Assembly: GCA_905197685.1 (NCBI GenBank)
Contig: CAJJZS010000007.1
Location: forward strand, 1 to 64,000
Length of the DNA stretch: 64,000 bases
Direction: 5' to 3'
Origin: an uncultured Oscillospiraceae bacterium
GTDB lineage: Bacteria; Bacillota; Clostridia; Oscillospirales; Ruminococcaceae
The notes under the pieces were generated by a model. The model saw nothing but the letters and a program-made list of their open reading frames with translations, was not told where the DNA came from and did not search any database. Of this stretch, positions 49,961 to 59,267 are shown one piece after another. Position numbers and translations under genes: made by a program. Every line of letters starts with the position of its first letter. Position 1 is the stretch's first letter.

Positions 49961-51568
49961 GTGAAAGCCCATATTCAGCCAAATGCAGTTCCGAAAAAGA
50001 GATCTAAAAAGAAACGATTGTTTAAAATTCTTACCAGCCGATTATTTATCATTGGAGTGCTGATTTTGCTTCAGCTTGCGCTGCTTTTGTTTGTTTTAAT
50101 CAAGCTGGGAACCATGCGATACTGGGTCAGCGTTGCCTTTCAGATTCTCAGCTTTTTGATGGTGTTGTGTATTCTGCCGCGTGAGGATAATCCGTCCTAT
50201 AAAATTTCCTGGATTATTCTGATTATGACCGTGCCGTTGTTAGGCGGTATTTTTTATCTGATGTTTGGAATGAAACACAATGGAAAAAGAATGGCGCGGC
50301 AGATTGAAAGTTATACCGATTCTCTACTGCACAAGACCCACGGAACAGACGCTGTAAGCAGCGAGGAAAAACAGAAAAATGCAAAGAAAATCATAGAGCG
50401 TTTGGCGCAGCATCATCCGGCTCTTGCCAGACAGGCGAATTATATTTACCGTTCATCCGGGTTTGAGCTGTACCAGAACACCGAAACCGAATATTTCCCT
50501 ATCGGAGAGAAATTTTATGCCCGCGTGCTGGAAGAGCTGCGCAAGGCAAAGAAATTTATCTTTATGGAGTATTTTATTGTGCAGCACGGCGTGATGTGGG
50601 ACAGTATTTTAAAAATACTGGAACAAAAGCAGAAACAGGGAGTCGAAATTTACCTGCTGTATGACGATATGGGCTGTGTAATGACTCTGCCGGCGTTGTA
50701 CAGCGATTATCTGAAAGAAAAAGGGTTTCGGGTAGGCGTGTTTAATCCGTTTCGTCCCCGCTTGAGTGCGGCGGCAAATTACCGGGACCACCGAAAAATT
50801 TGTGTGATTGACGGAAATGTCGGTTTTACCGGAGGCATTAACCTTGCCGACGAATATATCAATGCAAAAGAAAAGCACGGACACTGGAAAGATACTGCCG
50901 TTTTACTGCGGGGAGATGCTGTACAGAGTCTGACCGAAATGTTTTTGGAACTGTGGCAGTTCACCTGTCGGGAAACGCTGGAACTCAACGATTTTTTGCC
51001 GACAGTACGGCACAGTTGCGCAGGATTTGTGCAGCCGTACGGGGACAGTCCGTTGGATTCCTTCAATGTTGCAGAAAATGTTTATATGCAAATTTTAAAC
51101 CATGCGCAGAATTATGTATATATCACAACGCCGTATCTTATTCTGGACAATGAGATGATTACTGCGCTTTGCCTTGCAGCGCAGAGCGGAGTGGATGTGC
51201 GCATCATGACGCCGCATGTTCCGGACAAGTGGTATGTGCATATGGTAACTCGTTCTTATTATCCGCAGCTGCTGCGGGCAGGGGTGCGTATCTTTGAATA
51301 CACACCGGGATTTATCCACTCCAAAATGTTTGTTTCGGACGATGACACCGCAGTGGTGGGAACAACCAATGTGGATTTTCGCAGCTTTTATCTTCATTTT
51401 GAATGTGGGGCGGCGTTTTACCTTTCCCCGATTGTGTCTCAGGTAAAAGAGGACTTTTTGCGTACTCAGAACATCTGTGAAGAAATTACCGAAGAAAAGG
51501 AACAGTCAGTTCGGGCGCCGGTTCGCATTTTAAGAACGCTGCTGCGCGCTTTTGCTCCGTTGATGTAA
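49961..51568 (+). CDS. cls: Cardiolipin synthase
   Basis: A 535-residue protein with two N-terminal membrane helices (FIIGVLILLQLALLLFVLIK; ISWIILIMTVPLLGGIFYLM, between about 25 and 105) and two phospholipase-D HKD motifs: DHRKICVIDGNVGFTGGINL and HSKMFVSDDDTAVVGTTNVD. It joins two phosphatidylglycerols into cardiolipin and glycerol at the membrane. GAAGGTGA precedes the GTG start. Length fits the family. Single gene. Confidence 0.95.
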   Translation: MKAHIQPNAVPKKRSKKKRLFKILTSRLFIIGVLILLQLALLLFVLIKLGTMRYWVSVAFQILSFLMVLCILPREDNPSYKISWIILIMTVPLLGGIFYLMFGMKHNGKRMARQIESYTDSLLHKTHGTDAVSSEEKQKNAKKIIERLAQHHPALARQANYIYRSSGFELYQNTETEYFPIGEKFYARVLEELRKAKKFIFMEYFIVQHGVMWDSILKILEQKQKQGVEIYLLYDDMGCVMTLPALYSDYLKEKGFRVGVFNPFRPRLSAAANYRDHRKICVIDGNVGFTGGINLADEYINAKEKHGHWKDTAVLLRGDAVQSLTEMFLELWQFTCRETLELNDFLPTVRHSCAGFVQPYGDSPLDSFNVAENVYMQILNHAQNYVYITTPYLILDNEMITALCLAAQSGVDVRIMTPHVPDKWYVHMVTRSYYPQLLRAGVRIFEYTPGFIHSKMFVSDDDTAVVGTTNVDFRSFYLHFECGAAFYLSPIVSQVKEDFLRTQNICEEITEEKEQSVRAPVRILRTLLRAFAPLM

Positions 51569-51675
51569 CAAAAGAAATCCGGAAAAGGCGCAGGAAAGTT
51601 GACATTACCCGATACAAAAGATACAATGAAAGAGGATGAAAAATAAACGCTGAAAAACAGAAAGGGTTAGTCACA

Positions 51676-52635
51676 ATGAACGCTGCAATCAAAACGATGA
51701 TAAGCCTTCTGCTTTGCCTGTGTGTGGCGGCAGTTTTCCTGACCGGGTGTTCTAAGCAGGAAAATCAGGGGGAAGAAATTCAAAATTATTCGGAATTGAC
51801 CCAAACAGAGTCCTTTCCGGTTAAGATGGAGTTGGACGAGGAATATATTATTCAGACAAAGCCGCGGCGTCTGGTTGTGCTGTCGGCAGATTTAGTACAG
51901 GCTTTGGAGGATATCGGGGCGGCGAGCTTAATATCGGGAGTTAGCGCAGATGCGCCGAAAGATGCGGCAGTTTCGGGGGCAAAGGTGTGCGGAACGGCTT
52001 TAGATGCCGATATCGAGCAGATTGTGCAGGCAAATCCGGACTGGGTTTTGGTATCTTCTCAAATGAGGAAAAGCCAAAAAGAAGAATTAAAATCACAGAA
52101 TATCGAAGTAATCACCTTTTCCAGACCAAATGATTTGGAGGAAATACAGGAGCGTTATCGGCAGCTGTTTACCTTATGCTACGGTTTGGACGGAAACAAA
52201 AAAGCGGAGGACTTTTTGAAAAACTACCGGGAAAAATTGGACGCAATTTTAAAACCGGCAGCAGAGTATGCGCGATTGGGACAATCTAAATCGGCAATTT
52301 ATTTAGCAAAACCGGATTATACAATGGCAACAGGAGAAACCTTTGAAGGACGCTTGCTGTCACAGATGGGACTGCGCAACATCGGGGATTTCGGTTCCCG
52401 TTGGAATTATCCGGAGGAGGAATTGGAGCAATTAGATCCGGATATTATCTTTTATGATGAAACGCTTTCGCCGGAAAGTATTTCTCAAAGCGAGATTTAT
52501 GCAAATTCTCAAGCAGTGCGTTCCAACGCGCTGGTCGCAGTGGATTTTTCGGCTGTCCGGTTACAGGGAATGCCGATGTTGGAAGAAATTTCTAAAATGG
52601 CGCAGGCGGCATATCCGCAGGCGTACGGGAAATAA
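51676..52635 (+). CDS. Orphan ABC substrate-binding lipoprotein, class III (BtuF/FhuD-like)
   Basis: A 319-residue lipoprotein (lipobox AVFLTGCSK, cysteine at residue 25). The fold is the periplasmic binding protein of the iron-siderophore/cobalamin type: PRRLVVLSADLVQALEDIGA, GTALDADIEQIVQANPDWVL and YPEEELEQLDPDIIFYDET. A YLAKPDYTMATGETFEGRLL segment lies between lobes. No permease or ATPase gene is adjacent, so the cognate importer is elsewhere. Ligand unknown. The start is set by GGGTTAG-type upstream sequence only weakly. Confidence 0.82.
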   Translation: MNAAIKTMISLLLCLCVAAVFLTGCSKQENQGEEIQNYSELTQTESFPVKMELDEEYIIQTKPRRLVVLSADLVQALEDIGAASLISGVSADAPKDAAVSGAKVCGTALDADIEQIVQANPDWVLVSSQMRKSQKEELKSQNIEVITFSRPNDLEEIQERYRQLFTLCYGLDGNKKAEDFLKNYREKLDAILKPAAEYARLGQSKSAIYLAKPDYTMATGETFEGRLLSQMGLRNIGDFGSRWNYPEEELEQLDPDIIFYDETLSPESISQSEIYANSQAVRSNALVAVDFSAVRLQGMPMLEEISKMAQAAYPQAYGK

Positions 52636-52639
52636 AAGG

Positions 52640-52676
52640 AAAAGGCTTTGGACAATTTCTGTCCAAAGCCTTTTTT
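52640..52676 (+). terminator. Terminator of the binding lipoprotein gene
   Basis: AAAGGCTTTGGAC/GTCCAAAGCCTTT stem with T-run. Confidence 0.85.
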
Positions 52677-52720
52677 ACAGAGAAGACAGCAAGAATAAAA
52701 GAGTTGTTGCACAAAGCCGA

Positions 52721-52927
52721 TTATTTCTCATCGTCTGTAAATTCAAACAAATCTTCAACGGAAACACGGAACACCTTTGCAATATCCATCGCTAATTTTA
52801 AAGAAGGATTATATCTTCCGTTTTCCAGGTGTACAATGGTTTCCCGACGGGAAGAAACCAGTTCGGCAAGCTCGCTTTGTTTCAGTCCTGTTTTTTCGCG
52901 ATATTCTTTGATTTTTGTTTTCAACAT
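52721..52927 (-). CDS. Small XRE-family repressor
   Basis: A 68-residue single HTH domain (KTGLKQSELAELVSSRRETI, then HLENGRYNPSL). Such proteins are usually cotranscribed with a small membrane protein, as here; the upstream gene ends three bases before this start. It probably represses its own operon through the 22-bp repeats at 53352-53440 (inference). Confidence 0.85.
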   Translation of the reverse strand: MLKTKIKEYREKTGLKQSELAELVSSRRETIVHLENGRYNPSLKLAMDIAKVFRVSVEDLFEFTDDEK

Positions 52928-52930
52928 GGT

Positions 52931-53338
52931 TTACAGTCCTTTCCTGTCAATCAAGGCAAAAACAGCAGCACGAACAAAGCTCAATAACAGAATTCCTCCA
53001 ACCACGAAGTATCCTGCGACAATGCCGGAAAAATCGGCAAACACGCAGGCGAGTGCAGCGATTACCATCAGAGTATAGGCAATTTTTAGGCAGAAGGAAT
53101 CGGTTACTTTCAGATTTTCCCGCGCAAATTCATCAAATAACTGCTGCTTTTTTTGATAGGCAATCTGCGAAAAAACAAGAACGCCGGCAAAGACAATGGT
53201 TACCGCATGAATATAACGAAAAACCGAATGATAGCCTTCTACGGTACACATCCAATAGTATGCGAACAGCAATGCGGCAGGGACGGTTTTTAAAAACATC
53301 CAGACGGTAAGATTGATTTTTGTTGTTTTGTTTTTCAT
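52931..53338 (-). CDS. Small membrane protein paired with the XRE regulator
   Basis: A 135-residue protein with four membrane segments (TVPAALLFAYYWMC, IHAVTIVFAGVLVFSQIAY, IAYTLMVIAALACVFADF, IVAGYFVVGGILLLSFVRAA). Similar proteins (DUF2178/DUF3796-like) often sit next to a one-domain HTH regulator in Firmicutes and may modulate it. GGAGG seven to eight bases before ATG 53338 sets the start; a longer frame runs through the operator. Function unknown. Confidence 0.72.
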   Translation of the reverse strand: MKNKTTKINLTVWMFLKTVPAALLFAYYWMCTVEGYHSVFRYIHAVTIVFAGVLVFSQIAYQKKQQLFDEFARENLKVTDSFCLKIAYTLMVIAALACVFADFSGIVAGYFVVGGILLLSFVRAAVFALIDRKGL

Positions 53339-53351
53339 AAGACAAACCTCC

Positions 53352-53440
53352 AAAGTGAAATATTTATAACTTTGCTGTGTTATAAATATATCACATGGAA
53401 TACGGGTTGTCAATAGAAAAAGTGAAATATTTATAACTTT
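53352..53440. promoter_or_regulatory. Operator and promoter of the XRE/membrane-protein operon
   Basis: A 22-bp repeat beginning AAAGTGAAATATTTATAA occurs identically at 53352-53373 and 53419-53440. An inverted partial copy (TTATAAATATATCAC) is at 53380-53394. The minus-strand promoter, TTGACA (plus 53408-53413), 17 bases, TATATT (plus 53385-53390), lies between the repeats, with its -10 inside the inverted copy. This is a typical autoregulated operator. Confidence 0.75.
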
Positions 53441-53583
53441 TTTAAAAGGGGTCTTTCTGCAATCTTGTAGCAAGGAAGGAAGAGTTATCCACATTTTGTT
53501 GACAGGATGTGGAAAAGTAACTTTAAGTTTTTCAGACAAAGGGGAAAGATGAAAATTCTTTGTGAAAACATCTTCAAATTCCG

Positions 53584-53613
53584 TTGACACAGGGATAGCG
53601 GAGGGGGTATACT
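53584..53613 (+). promoter_or_regulatory. Promoter of galE
   Basis: TTGACA (53584-53589), 18 bases, TATACT (53608-53613), 45 bases before the start. Confidence 0.7.
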
Positions 53614-53657
53614 GTAATCAAAGCAGAAGCCCCAATCAGTATCAAAGGAGTGTTTTT

Positions 53658-54668
53658 ATGGCTATTTTAGTAACCGGAGGAACCGGATTTATCGGCAGCC
53701 ACACCGTTGTGGAGCTGATTAACGCAGGCAAAGAAGTTGTGATTGTAGATAACTTTTCCAACTCGAAGCCGGAGGTTTTAAATCGGATTCAGACCATTAC
53801 CGGCAAACGTCCTGTTTTCTATGAAGCAGATTTGTTGGATAAACCGGCAATCGACCGCATTTTTGAAGAACAGAAAATTGAAGCGGTTATTCATTTTGCG
53901 GGCTTGAAAGCGGTAGGAGAGTCGGTATATAAACCGCTGGAATATTATCATAATAACATTACCGGAACACTGCTGCTTTGCCAGAGTATGAAGGAACACG
54001 GCTGCAAGAAGATTGTATTTTCCTCTTCGGCTACTGTTTACGGCATGAACAATCCGGTGCCGTTTAAAGAGGGCATGCCGACCTCGGCAACCAATCCGTA
54101 CGGATATACAAAGGTTATGATTGAACAGATTCTGTCCGATTTGTATGTTGCGGACAAAGAGTGGAGCGTTGTTTTGCTGCGTTACTTTAACCCAATCGGC
54201 GCGCATCAAAGCGGCTTAATCGGCGAGGACCCTAACGGTATTCCGAATAATCTGCTGCCATATGTTTCTCAGGTAGCAATCGGAAAACTGGAGTGTTTGA
54301 GCGTATTCGGCGATGATTATGATACTGTGGACGGAACCGGTGTACGCGACTACATCCATGTTGTGGACTTGGCGCTCGGTCATTTGAAAGCGATTGATTA
54401 CAGCCTGTCACACAGCGGTGTTGAGGCAATTAACCTCGGAACAGGAAACGGAACCAGTGTACTGCAAATTGTGCACGCTTTTGAAAAAGCGTGCGGACAC
54501 AGCATTAACTATAAGATTGCTCCTCGCAGAGCGGGAGATATTGCTTCCTGCTATGCGGACGCTTCCAAAGCGAAAGAGTTGCTTGGTTGGGAAGCGACAA
54601 GAACCATTGAGGATATGTGCCAAAGCAGCTGGAACTTTATCTCAAAAAATCCAAACGGTTTGGAATAA
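53658..54668 (+). CDS. galE: UDP-glucose 4-epimerase
   Basis: The 336-residue extended short-chain dehydrogenase has the NAD motif VTGGTGFIGSH at the N-terminus, VDNFSNS, FAGLKAVGESV, catalytic SSSATVYG and NPYGYTKVMIEQ (Y-x3-K), and RYFNPIGAHQSG with GVRDYIHVVDLA further on. It interconverts UDP-glucose and UDP-galactose. AAAGGAG before ATG 53658 sets the start. Single gene with its own promoter and terminator, suggesting use in cell-surface sugar supply more than an inducible galactose operon. Confidence 0.96.
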   Translation: MAILVTGGTGFIGSHTVVELINAGKEVVIVDNFSNSKPEVLNRIQTITGKRPVFYEADLLDKPAIDRIFEEQKIEAVIHFAGLKAVGESVYKPLEYYHNNITGTLLLCQSMKEHGCKKIVFSSSATVYGMNNPVPFKEGMPTSATNPYGYTKVMIEQILSDLYVADKEWSVVLLRYFNPIGAHQSGLIGEDPNGIPNNLLPYVSQVAIGKLECLSVFGDDYDTVDGTGVRDYIHVVDLALGHLKAIDYSLSHSGVEAINLGTGNGTSVLQIVHAFEKACGHSINYKIAPRRAGDIASCYADASKAKELLGWEATRTIEDMCQSSWNFISKNPNGLE

Positions 54669-54670
54669 AT

Positions 54671-54710
54671 AAAAGTAAAGACCTGTGCGTTAGCACAGGT
54701 CTTTACTTTT
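54671..54710. terminator. Bidirectional terminator between galE and the FUSC-like gene
   Basis: AAAAGTAAAGACCTGTGC/GCACAGGTCTTTACTTTT, perfect 18-base stem. Confidence 0.85.
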
Positions 54711-54727
54711 ATACAATGATACAATTG

Positions 54728-55783
54728 TTATTTGTTTGTATCCGCAGGGTGCAAGCGATGCAGCAATTTTTGAAATAAAGCGCGAAACAAAAAAGCATAT
54801 ACCACACCGAAAGCGGTGTTGAGAAGACGATAAAAAATAGCTTTTGGAGCGCCCATCAATCCGGCAGCGGTTGTAAGCGCGCCTAAACAGTTGAAGGTGG
54901 TCTGCCAGCCGTAAGTGGCGGAAAATCCGACACACAGTCCCCCGAAGATACCAAACAGGCTGTGATATTGGGCAGGAATCAAAGAATAAGCGATGAGAAA
55001 CAGCGCGCTGCCACCCAACATTCCTGCAAGTCGGTATTTGGCGCGGTGCAGGTAATCCCTTGTAGAAAATTGAGTAACAGAAAGCACGGCAAAACCGACC
55101 CACATTGAACGAGGTAAGCCGAGCAGGGTAGAGAAAAGCATCGCGGTGGAAACCGACAGGGTGAGCTGAAGCTGCCAGCGAGAACGAGGAGAAGAAAGAT
55201 GGAACTCCTTGATTGCCTGAAGCAGACCGATGCTGCAATCACTTTTGCGCTGGTTGCGGTAATAGATGAGCGCGGTAAGAAGTCCTGTACAGGCAAGTCC
55301 GATTGCCCGCATAGCAAAGGTTTGTCCGCTGACATCATATCCGTATAAGAGCAGATAACATAGTACGATAGTAGATTGGTTGGACATTCTCACATCATGG
55401 CAGCCGATACAGATAACAAAGAACAGCGAGAGCAGATGAACGAGAAAGCTGCCAAACGGCGGTAAAAGGTTTGCAAGGTGGGGGGAAACAATCAAAACCC
55501 CGAAGATAAGCAGCAGGGACAAAACGCCATGAGAGGGGCGCACCCCCAGTCCGGCTTGGCGAAATACCAGGACAAACAGCAGAGATACCACACCGGCAAT
55601 CGCGTTGTCCTCACCGAATAGGGAACTGAATACACCGACAAATGCAACGCAGAAGAGAAGGGTCAGTACAACCTTAAACAGATAGACGGCAAGGTGGCGA
55701 CGGCGCTCCTGCGGTGTTTTGCTTGATTTTAACAGTTGTTTGGAGCCTGCCTGATTCAGTTGAAGCTCTTGATAAAAAGTCAC
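54728..55783 (-). CDS. FUSC-family membrane protein (aromatic-acid-exporter-like)
   Basis: A 351-residue protein with about ten membrane segments in two sets: one starting VVLTLLFCVAFVGVFSSLF, and a second beginning LTLSVSTAMLFSTLLGLPRS and containing WVGFAVLSVTQFSTRDYLHR, with AKYRLAGMLGGSALFLIAYS typical of FUSC/ArAE proteins. Substrate unknown. GTG 55783 is chosen because GAGGA lies five bases upstream; a longer frame reaches 55879 without a site. Single gene. Confidence 0.75.
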   Translation of the reverse strand: MTFYQELQLNQAGSKQLLKSSKTPQERRRHLAVYLFKVVLTLLFCVAFVGVFSSLFGEDNAIAGVVSLLFVLVFRQAGLGVRPSHGVLSLLLIFGVLIVSPHLANLLPPFGSFLVHLLSLFFVICIGCHDVRMSNQSTIVLCYLLLYGYDVSGQTFAMRAIGLACTGLLTALIYYRNQRKSDCSIGLLQAIKEFHLSSPRSRWQLQLTLSVSTAMLFSTLLGLPRSMWVGFAVLSVTQFSTRDYLHRAKYRLAGMLGGSALFLIAYSLIPAQYHSLFGIFGGLCVGFSATYGWQTTFNCLGALTTAAGLMGAPKAIFYRLLNTAFGVVYAFLFRALFQKLLHRLHPADTNK

Positions 55784-55967
55784 GATAATCCTCTTTTCTA
55801 TTCCGATAATCATAATAAATGTAATGGAAAGTATATCATGAGCGGCGGCAGAAAGAATGAATAAAAAATGAATTTTCAAAATCTTTGAGATTCTTTGAAA
55901 TTCTGCGGCAAACTACACAAAGAAATGATAAAATTTTAACATCAATCACGATTTTTAGAATTCTGTC

Positions 55968-55996
55968 TTGACTTTAAAATCGGTTCTCGGTATGAT
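55968..55996 (+). promoter_or_regulatory. Promoter of the short-chain dehydrogenase gene
   Basis: TTGACT (55968-55973), 17 bases, TATGAT (55991-55996), 46 bases before the start. Confidence 0.7.
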
Positions 55997-56042
55997 ATAG
56001 TTAAAACAATAACAAATAAGACGGGAAAAGGAGAATGACAGG

Positions 56043-56789
56043 ATGTTGTTAAAAGACAAAGTGGCGGTTGTTACCGGAGGCACCAGAGGAATCGGTTATG
56101 CAATCGTAAAAAAATATTTGGAAAACGGAGCAAAGGTTGTGCTGTTCGGTTCTAAAAAGGAATCGGTGGAAAAAGCGTTGGATTCCTTAAAGCAGGAAAA
56201 TCCAAACTGGGAAGTGGAGGGAGCATATCCCGACTTGACCGATGCAGAACAGGTTGCGCAGGAAATTGAAAAAATCGGTCAAAAATACGGCAGACTGGAT
56301 ATTTTAGTGAATAATGCGGGTATTTCCCAAAGTACAAAGCTGGAAAACTATGATCCGGCAGATTTTGCAAATATTATGGATTTAAATGTAAAAGCATTGT
56401 TCAATGCCATTCAGCCGGCAGTCAAGATTATGCGCGCGCAAGGCAGCGGCTGTATTTTAAATACAAGCTCGATGGTCAGTATTTCCGGTCAGCCGTCCGG
56501 TGTAGGATATCCGACCAGCAAATTTGCGGTAAACGGTATGACCGTTTCGCTGGCAAGGGAACTGGGTCCCAGCAATATCCGTGTGAATGCAGTGGCGCCG
56601 GGCGTTACCAAAACAGATATGGTAGCGGCTTTACCGGAAAAAATGATTCAGCCGTTGATTGCAACCATTCCGCTGCGCCGCATTGGAGAACCGGAAGATG
56701 TTGCCAACGCATTTTTGTTCCTTGCAAGTGATATGGCAAGCTACGTGACAGGCGAAATCCTTTCGGTAGACGGAGCAGCCCGCTCTTAA
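56043..56789 (+). CDS. Short-chain dehydrogenase, BaiA/FabG-like
   Basis: A 248-residue SDR with cofactor motif VVTGGTRGIGYA, LVNNAG, catalytic SSM...YPTSK (Y-x3-K) and NAVAPGVTKTDM. Its pattern of residues, NGAKVVLFG, PDLTDAEQV, QKYGRLDILVNNAGIS, SGVGYPTSK, VANAFLFLASDMAS and SVDGA at the end, resembles BaiA bile-acid 3-alpha-hydroxysteroid dehydrogenases and related SDRs more than the FabG of a fatty acid operon. It stands alone, without fab or other bai genes. Substrate remains open. AAAGGAG precedes the ATG. Confidence 0.85.
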   Translation: MLLKDKVAVVTGGTRGIGYAIVKKYLENGAKVVLFGSKKESVEKALDSLKQENPNWEVEGAYPDLTDAEQVAQEIEKIGQKYGRLDILVNNAGISQSTKLENYDPADFANIMDLNVKALFNAIQPAVKIMRAQGSGCILNTSSMVSISGQPSGVGYPTSKFAVNGMTVSLARELGPSNIRVNAVAPGVTKTDMVAALPEKMIQPLIATIPLRRIGEPEDVANAFLFLASDMASYVTGEILSVDGAARS

Positions 56790-56804
56790 AAGAAAAGAAA
56801 GATA

Positions 56805-56841
56805 AAAAATCCCTTTTTCAAGACGAAAAAGGGATTTTTTT
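56805..56841. terminator. Bidirectional terminator after the SDR gene
   Basis: AAAAATCCCTTTTTC/GAAAAAGGGATTTTT stem; also suits the converging ABC operon. Confidence 0.85.
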
Positions 56842-56849
56842 AGTGCCGG

Positions 56850-59267
56850 TTAATTTTCATATAACAACAGGTCATAGAATAACAGACTGTTATCGGGAAG
56901 CAAAAAAGCGGTTCGCTCCATCGCTTCCAATTGTTCCGGTGTTTTGTTTTCCAACCAGTCTGTTTGATACTCACGGGCAAACTCGGCTACGCTGACAGTA
57001 GAAGAGTTATCACGCAGCTCCCAATTTTCCAGTTCGTCTTTATAGGAACGATATTGCCGTACCGGAGGAAGTATATCGGCATTTTGCAGTTGTTCCACAT
57101 CGTTTAATTCCGAAGGGGAAAGTAGATAGGGAATTTCTACAGTGCTGTCTTTTAAGATGGAAAGCAGGGTTTGATTATCAATATACAGTTTGGAATAGTA
57201 GGAGTTTTGCTCGGAAGGAACATAAACTTGATTGCAGAAAGTTCCCCTGTTTTTTAGAGAAGCTGCCGAAAAAATTTGCTGCATCAGTTCAGGGTCGGAC
57301 ACCGTAAAAAGCGTTTGCCCTTTGTTGGTCAGGGAATAGTTTGAAATCGGGTTGACGCCGAAAGAAAAATCGGGAATCCCATAAACATCGGAGCTGTCCG
57401 GCAGAGCGATGAAAATTTTATCTGCTTTGTCAGGAACGGTATTTTGTGGGAGAGCCTGCAAGGAGGAGAGAACTCGGAGCGTATTATGGTAAGAATCACG
57501 CAGAGGAAGGGAAGAAGACCCGAATTTCATCTTTTCCAAATCCTCTTTTGAGATTGATGTAACACGCAAATCAGGGTCGTCTATCTTGAAAGAAAGATAA
57601 CCACAGACAGGATTATTTTGAAAATCACTGATTTCTTCCGAGTCAATGGAAGTGAGGTCGGTTTTTACTGCCTCCAGCAATTCAGAAAAGGAGTCGGACG
57701 GAATACTTGCGACCAGTTTTCCGCTTTTGTCGTACGATTCAATCTGTCCAAGCGTTTCTGGCGAGTAATAAAAGACAGGTTCATTTTGCCGGACATATTC
57801 CGGCAAACAAGCCAACTGTGTGAGCAGCGGAAAATCGGGATAATAAAAATGGTAAGTTCGGTTCATGGAGGTGCCGAAAGGCGCAAGCCGGTAATTGAGG
57901 TCAACGGGAACGCTGTTTGAATTGATATGGTTTGTTTCCTCAATACCGCGCTGATGGATTTGTTGAACAAGGTCCATTGCCGTTTCAGAGGTTAGCGTAA
58001 CGGGGAAGGAGTGAAGGGAACGCATAGAACCCTGCTTATCGTAGTAAGTGATAAACGGACGAAATTCATTTTCAAAAGAAAAGTTAATTTCCTCAATTCT
58101 GCTGCGGTTAGGGATTCGACCGACAGCTCCAAATCCGTCGGTCACAAAGCAAAGCGGCATAATCAGTGCAATACAAAGAGTAACCGCAATATATTTGGCG
58201 TTTTGGTAAAGGTGGGAAAAGCCTTTTGCAGTCGCGCTCTCCACAATCAGAAATCCCAAAGGCGCGCCGACAAAGACAGCGAGTAAAGCGTTGGAAAGGT
58301 TGTTGTCATATCCTAAAAATTGGAAATAAAAGACCAGAAAAACGCCGAACAATCCTGCGCCGATTTTCATAATTTGGGAAAGAGCGGTTTGTCTGCCCCA
58401 TTGTTGCGCCCACTCACTTTGAAAATGCAGATAAAATCTTAAAGAAAGAAACAGCGCGGCGGCAGCAGCCAGCAGCCAGACGGCAGCAAAAATCAGATAT
58501 TTTGCAGGAGGATTGTTTTGGTAAGTATAGTTGACAGTGTAATCAAAAATCAATCCGTAAGGGGAGAATAATGCCGTCAGTTCTTCGGAAAAATTTAATG
58601 TAGGAATAGAAGATATAATGATATAGAAAATCATTTGCAGAAAACTGCCGGCTGCGTTTAATCCTATCGCATAAATGATACTTTCTGCCACATTGGAACA
58701 GGTAACGGCAACCAGACAGGAAAAAGTGAAGATAATCAAATAAGAACAACACCAGAATATCAAGTCAAACAGAATGTTGTACAGAAGAAAAGAAAAAGAA
58801 ACAGCAGGATATAAAAAAGCAGTATAAATAACGAAAACAATCGACAGACAAAGGATGATGGGAATCAGCAACAAGCTAAGTCCTGCCAGATACCTTGATA
58901 AAAACAGTTGAATACGGGAAACGGGCATAGAGTGGTAAAAATCCACCGCAAGTCGATTATGCAGATAATGAAACAAGGTGACAGACAGCAAAATCGGAGC
59001 AATTAAGCCGATAAAAAAGAGCGGAGGAGCAGAAATATGAAAAGAAGATTCCGCAGCAAAGGAAGCGTCAACTTCCAAAGCCTTTTGAAAAGCAGGAAGA
59101 ATGACGGTGAGCGCTAAGATGGTGGTGTAAATGGCAGCGATTCCGATATTTTGCCGAATCGTATCCAGATACAGATGGGTAAAGCAGGTATCAAACAGTT
59201 TTTGAGTTGGTGAGCGCATCGGAGAAGGAGAAGATGATGGATTAGAAGATAACATTGTTGTAGTCAT
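56850..59267 (-). CDS. ABC-2-type permease with large extracytoplasmic domain (DUF6449-like)
   Basis: An 805-residue protein: about ten membrane helices in the first 390 residues (ILALTVILPAFQ, FFIGLIAPILLSVTLFHYL, YLAGLSLLLIPIILCLSIVF and others), then about 400 soluble residues (390-805) of the kind called DUF6449. It is the membrane partner of the preceding ATPase, overlapping its end by 26 bases, with GGAGG nine bases before the ATG. With the GntR gene this is a YtrA-type operon, associated in Bacillus with cell-envelope stress and antibiotics acting on lipid II. Substrate unknown. Confidence 0.82.
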   Translation of the reverse strand: MTTTMLSSNPSSSPSPMRSPTQKLFDTCFTHLYLDTIRQNIGIAAIYTTILALTVILPAFQKALEVDASFAAESSFHISAPPLFFIGLIAPILLSVTLFHYLHNRLAVDFYHSMPVSRIQLFLSRYLAGLSLLLIPIILCLSIVFVIYTAFLYPAVSFSFLLYNILFDLIFWCCSYLIIFTFSCLVAVTCSNVAESIIYAIGLNAAGSFLQMIFYIIISSIPTLNFSEELTALFSPYGLIFDYTVNYTYQNNPPAKYLIFAAVWLLAAAAALFLSLRFYLHFQSEWAQQWGRQTALSQIMKIGAGLFGVFLVFYFQFLGYDNNLSNALLAVFVGAPLGFLIVESATAKGFSHLYQNAKYIAVTLCIALIMPLCFVTDGFGAVGRIPNRSRIEEINFSFENEFRPFITYYDKQGSMRSLHSFPVTLTSETAMDLVQQIHQRGIEETNHINSNSVPVDLNYRLAPFGTSMNRTYHFYYPDFPLLTQLACLPEYVRQNEPVFYYSPETLGQIESYDKSGKLVASIPSDSFSELLEAVKTDLTSIDSEEISDFQNNPVCGYLSFKIDDPDLRVTSISKEDLEKMKFGSSSLPLRDSYHNTLRVLSSLQALPQNTVPDKADKIFIALPDSSDVYGIPDFSFGVNPISNYSLTNKGQTLFTVSDPELMQQIFSAASLKNRGTFCNQVYVPSEQNSYYSKLYIDNQTLLSILKDSTVEIPYLLSPSELNDVEQLQNADILPPVRQYRSYKDELENWELRDNSSTVSVAEFAREYQTDWLENKTPEQLEAMERTAFLLPDNSLLFYDLLLYEN

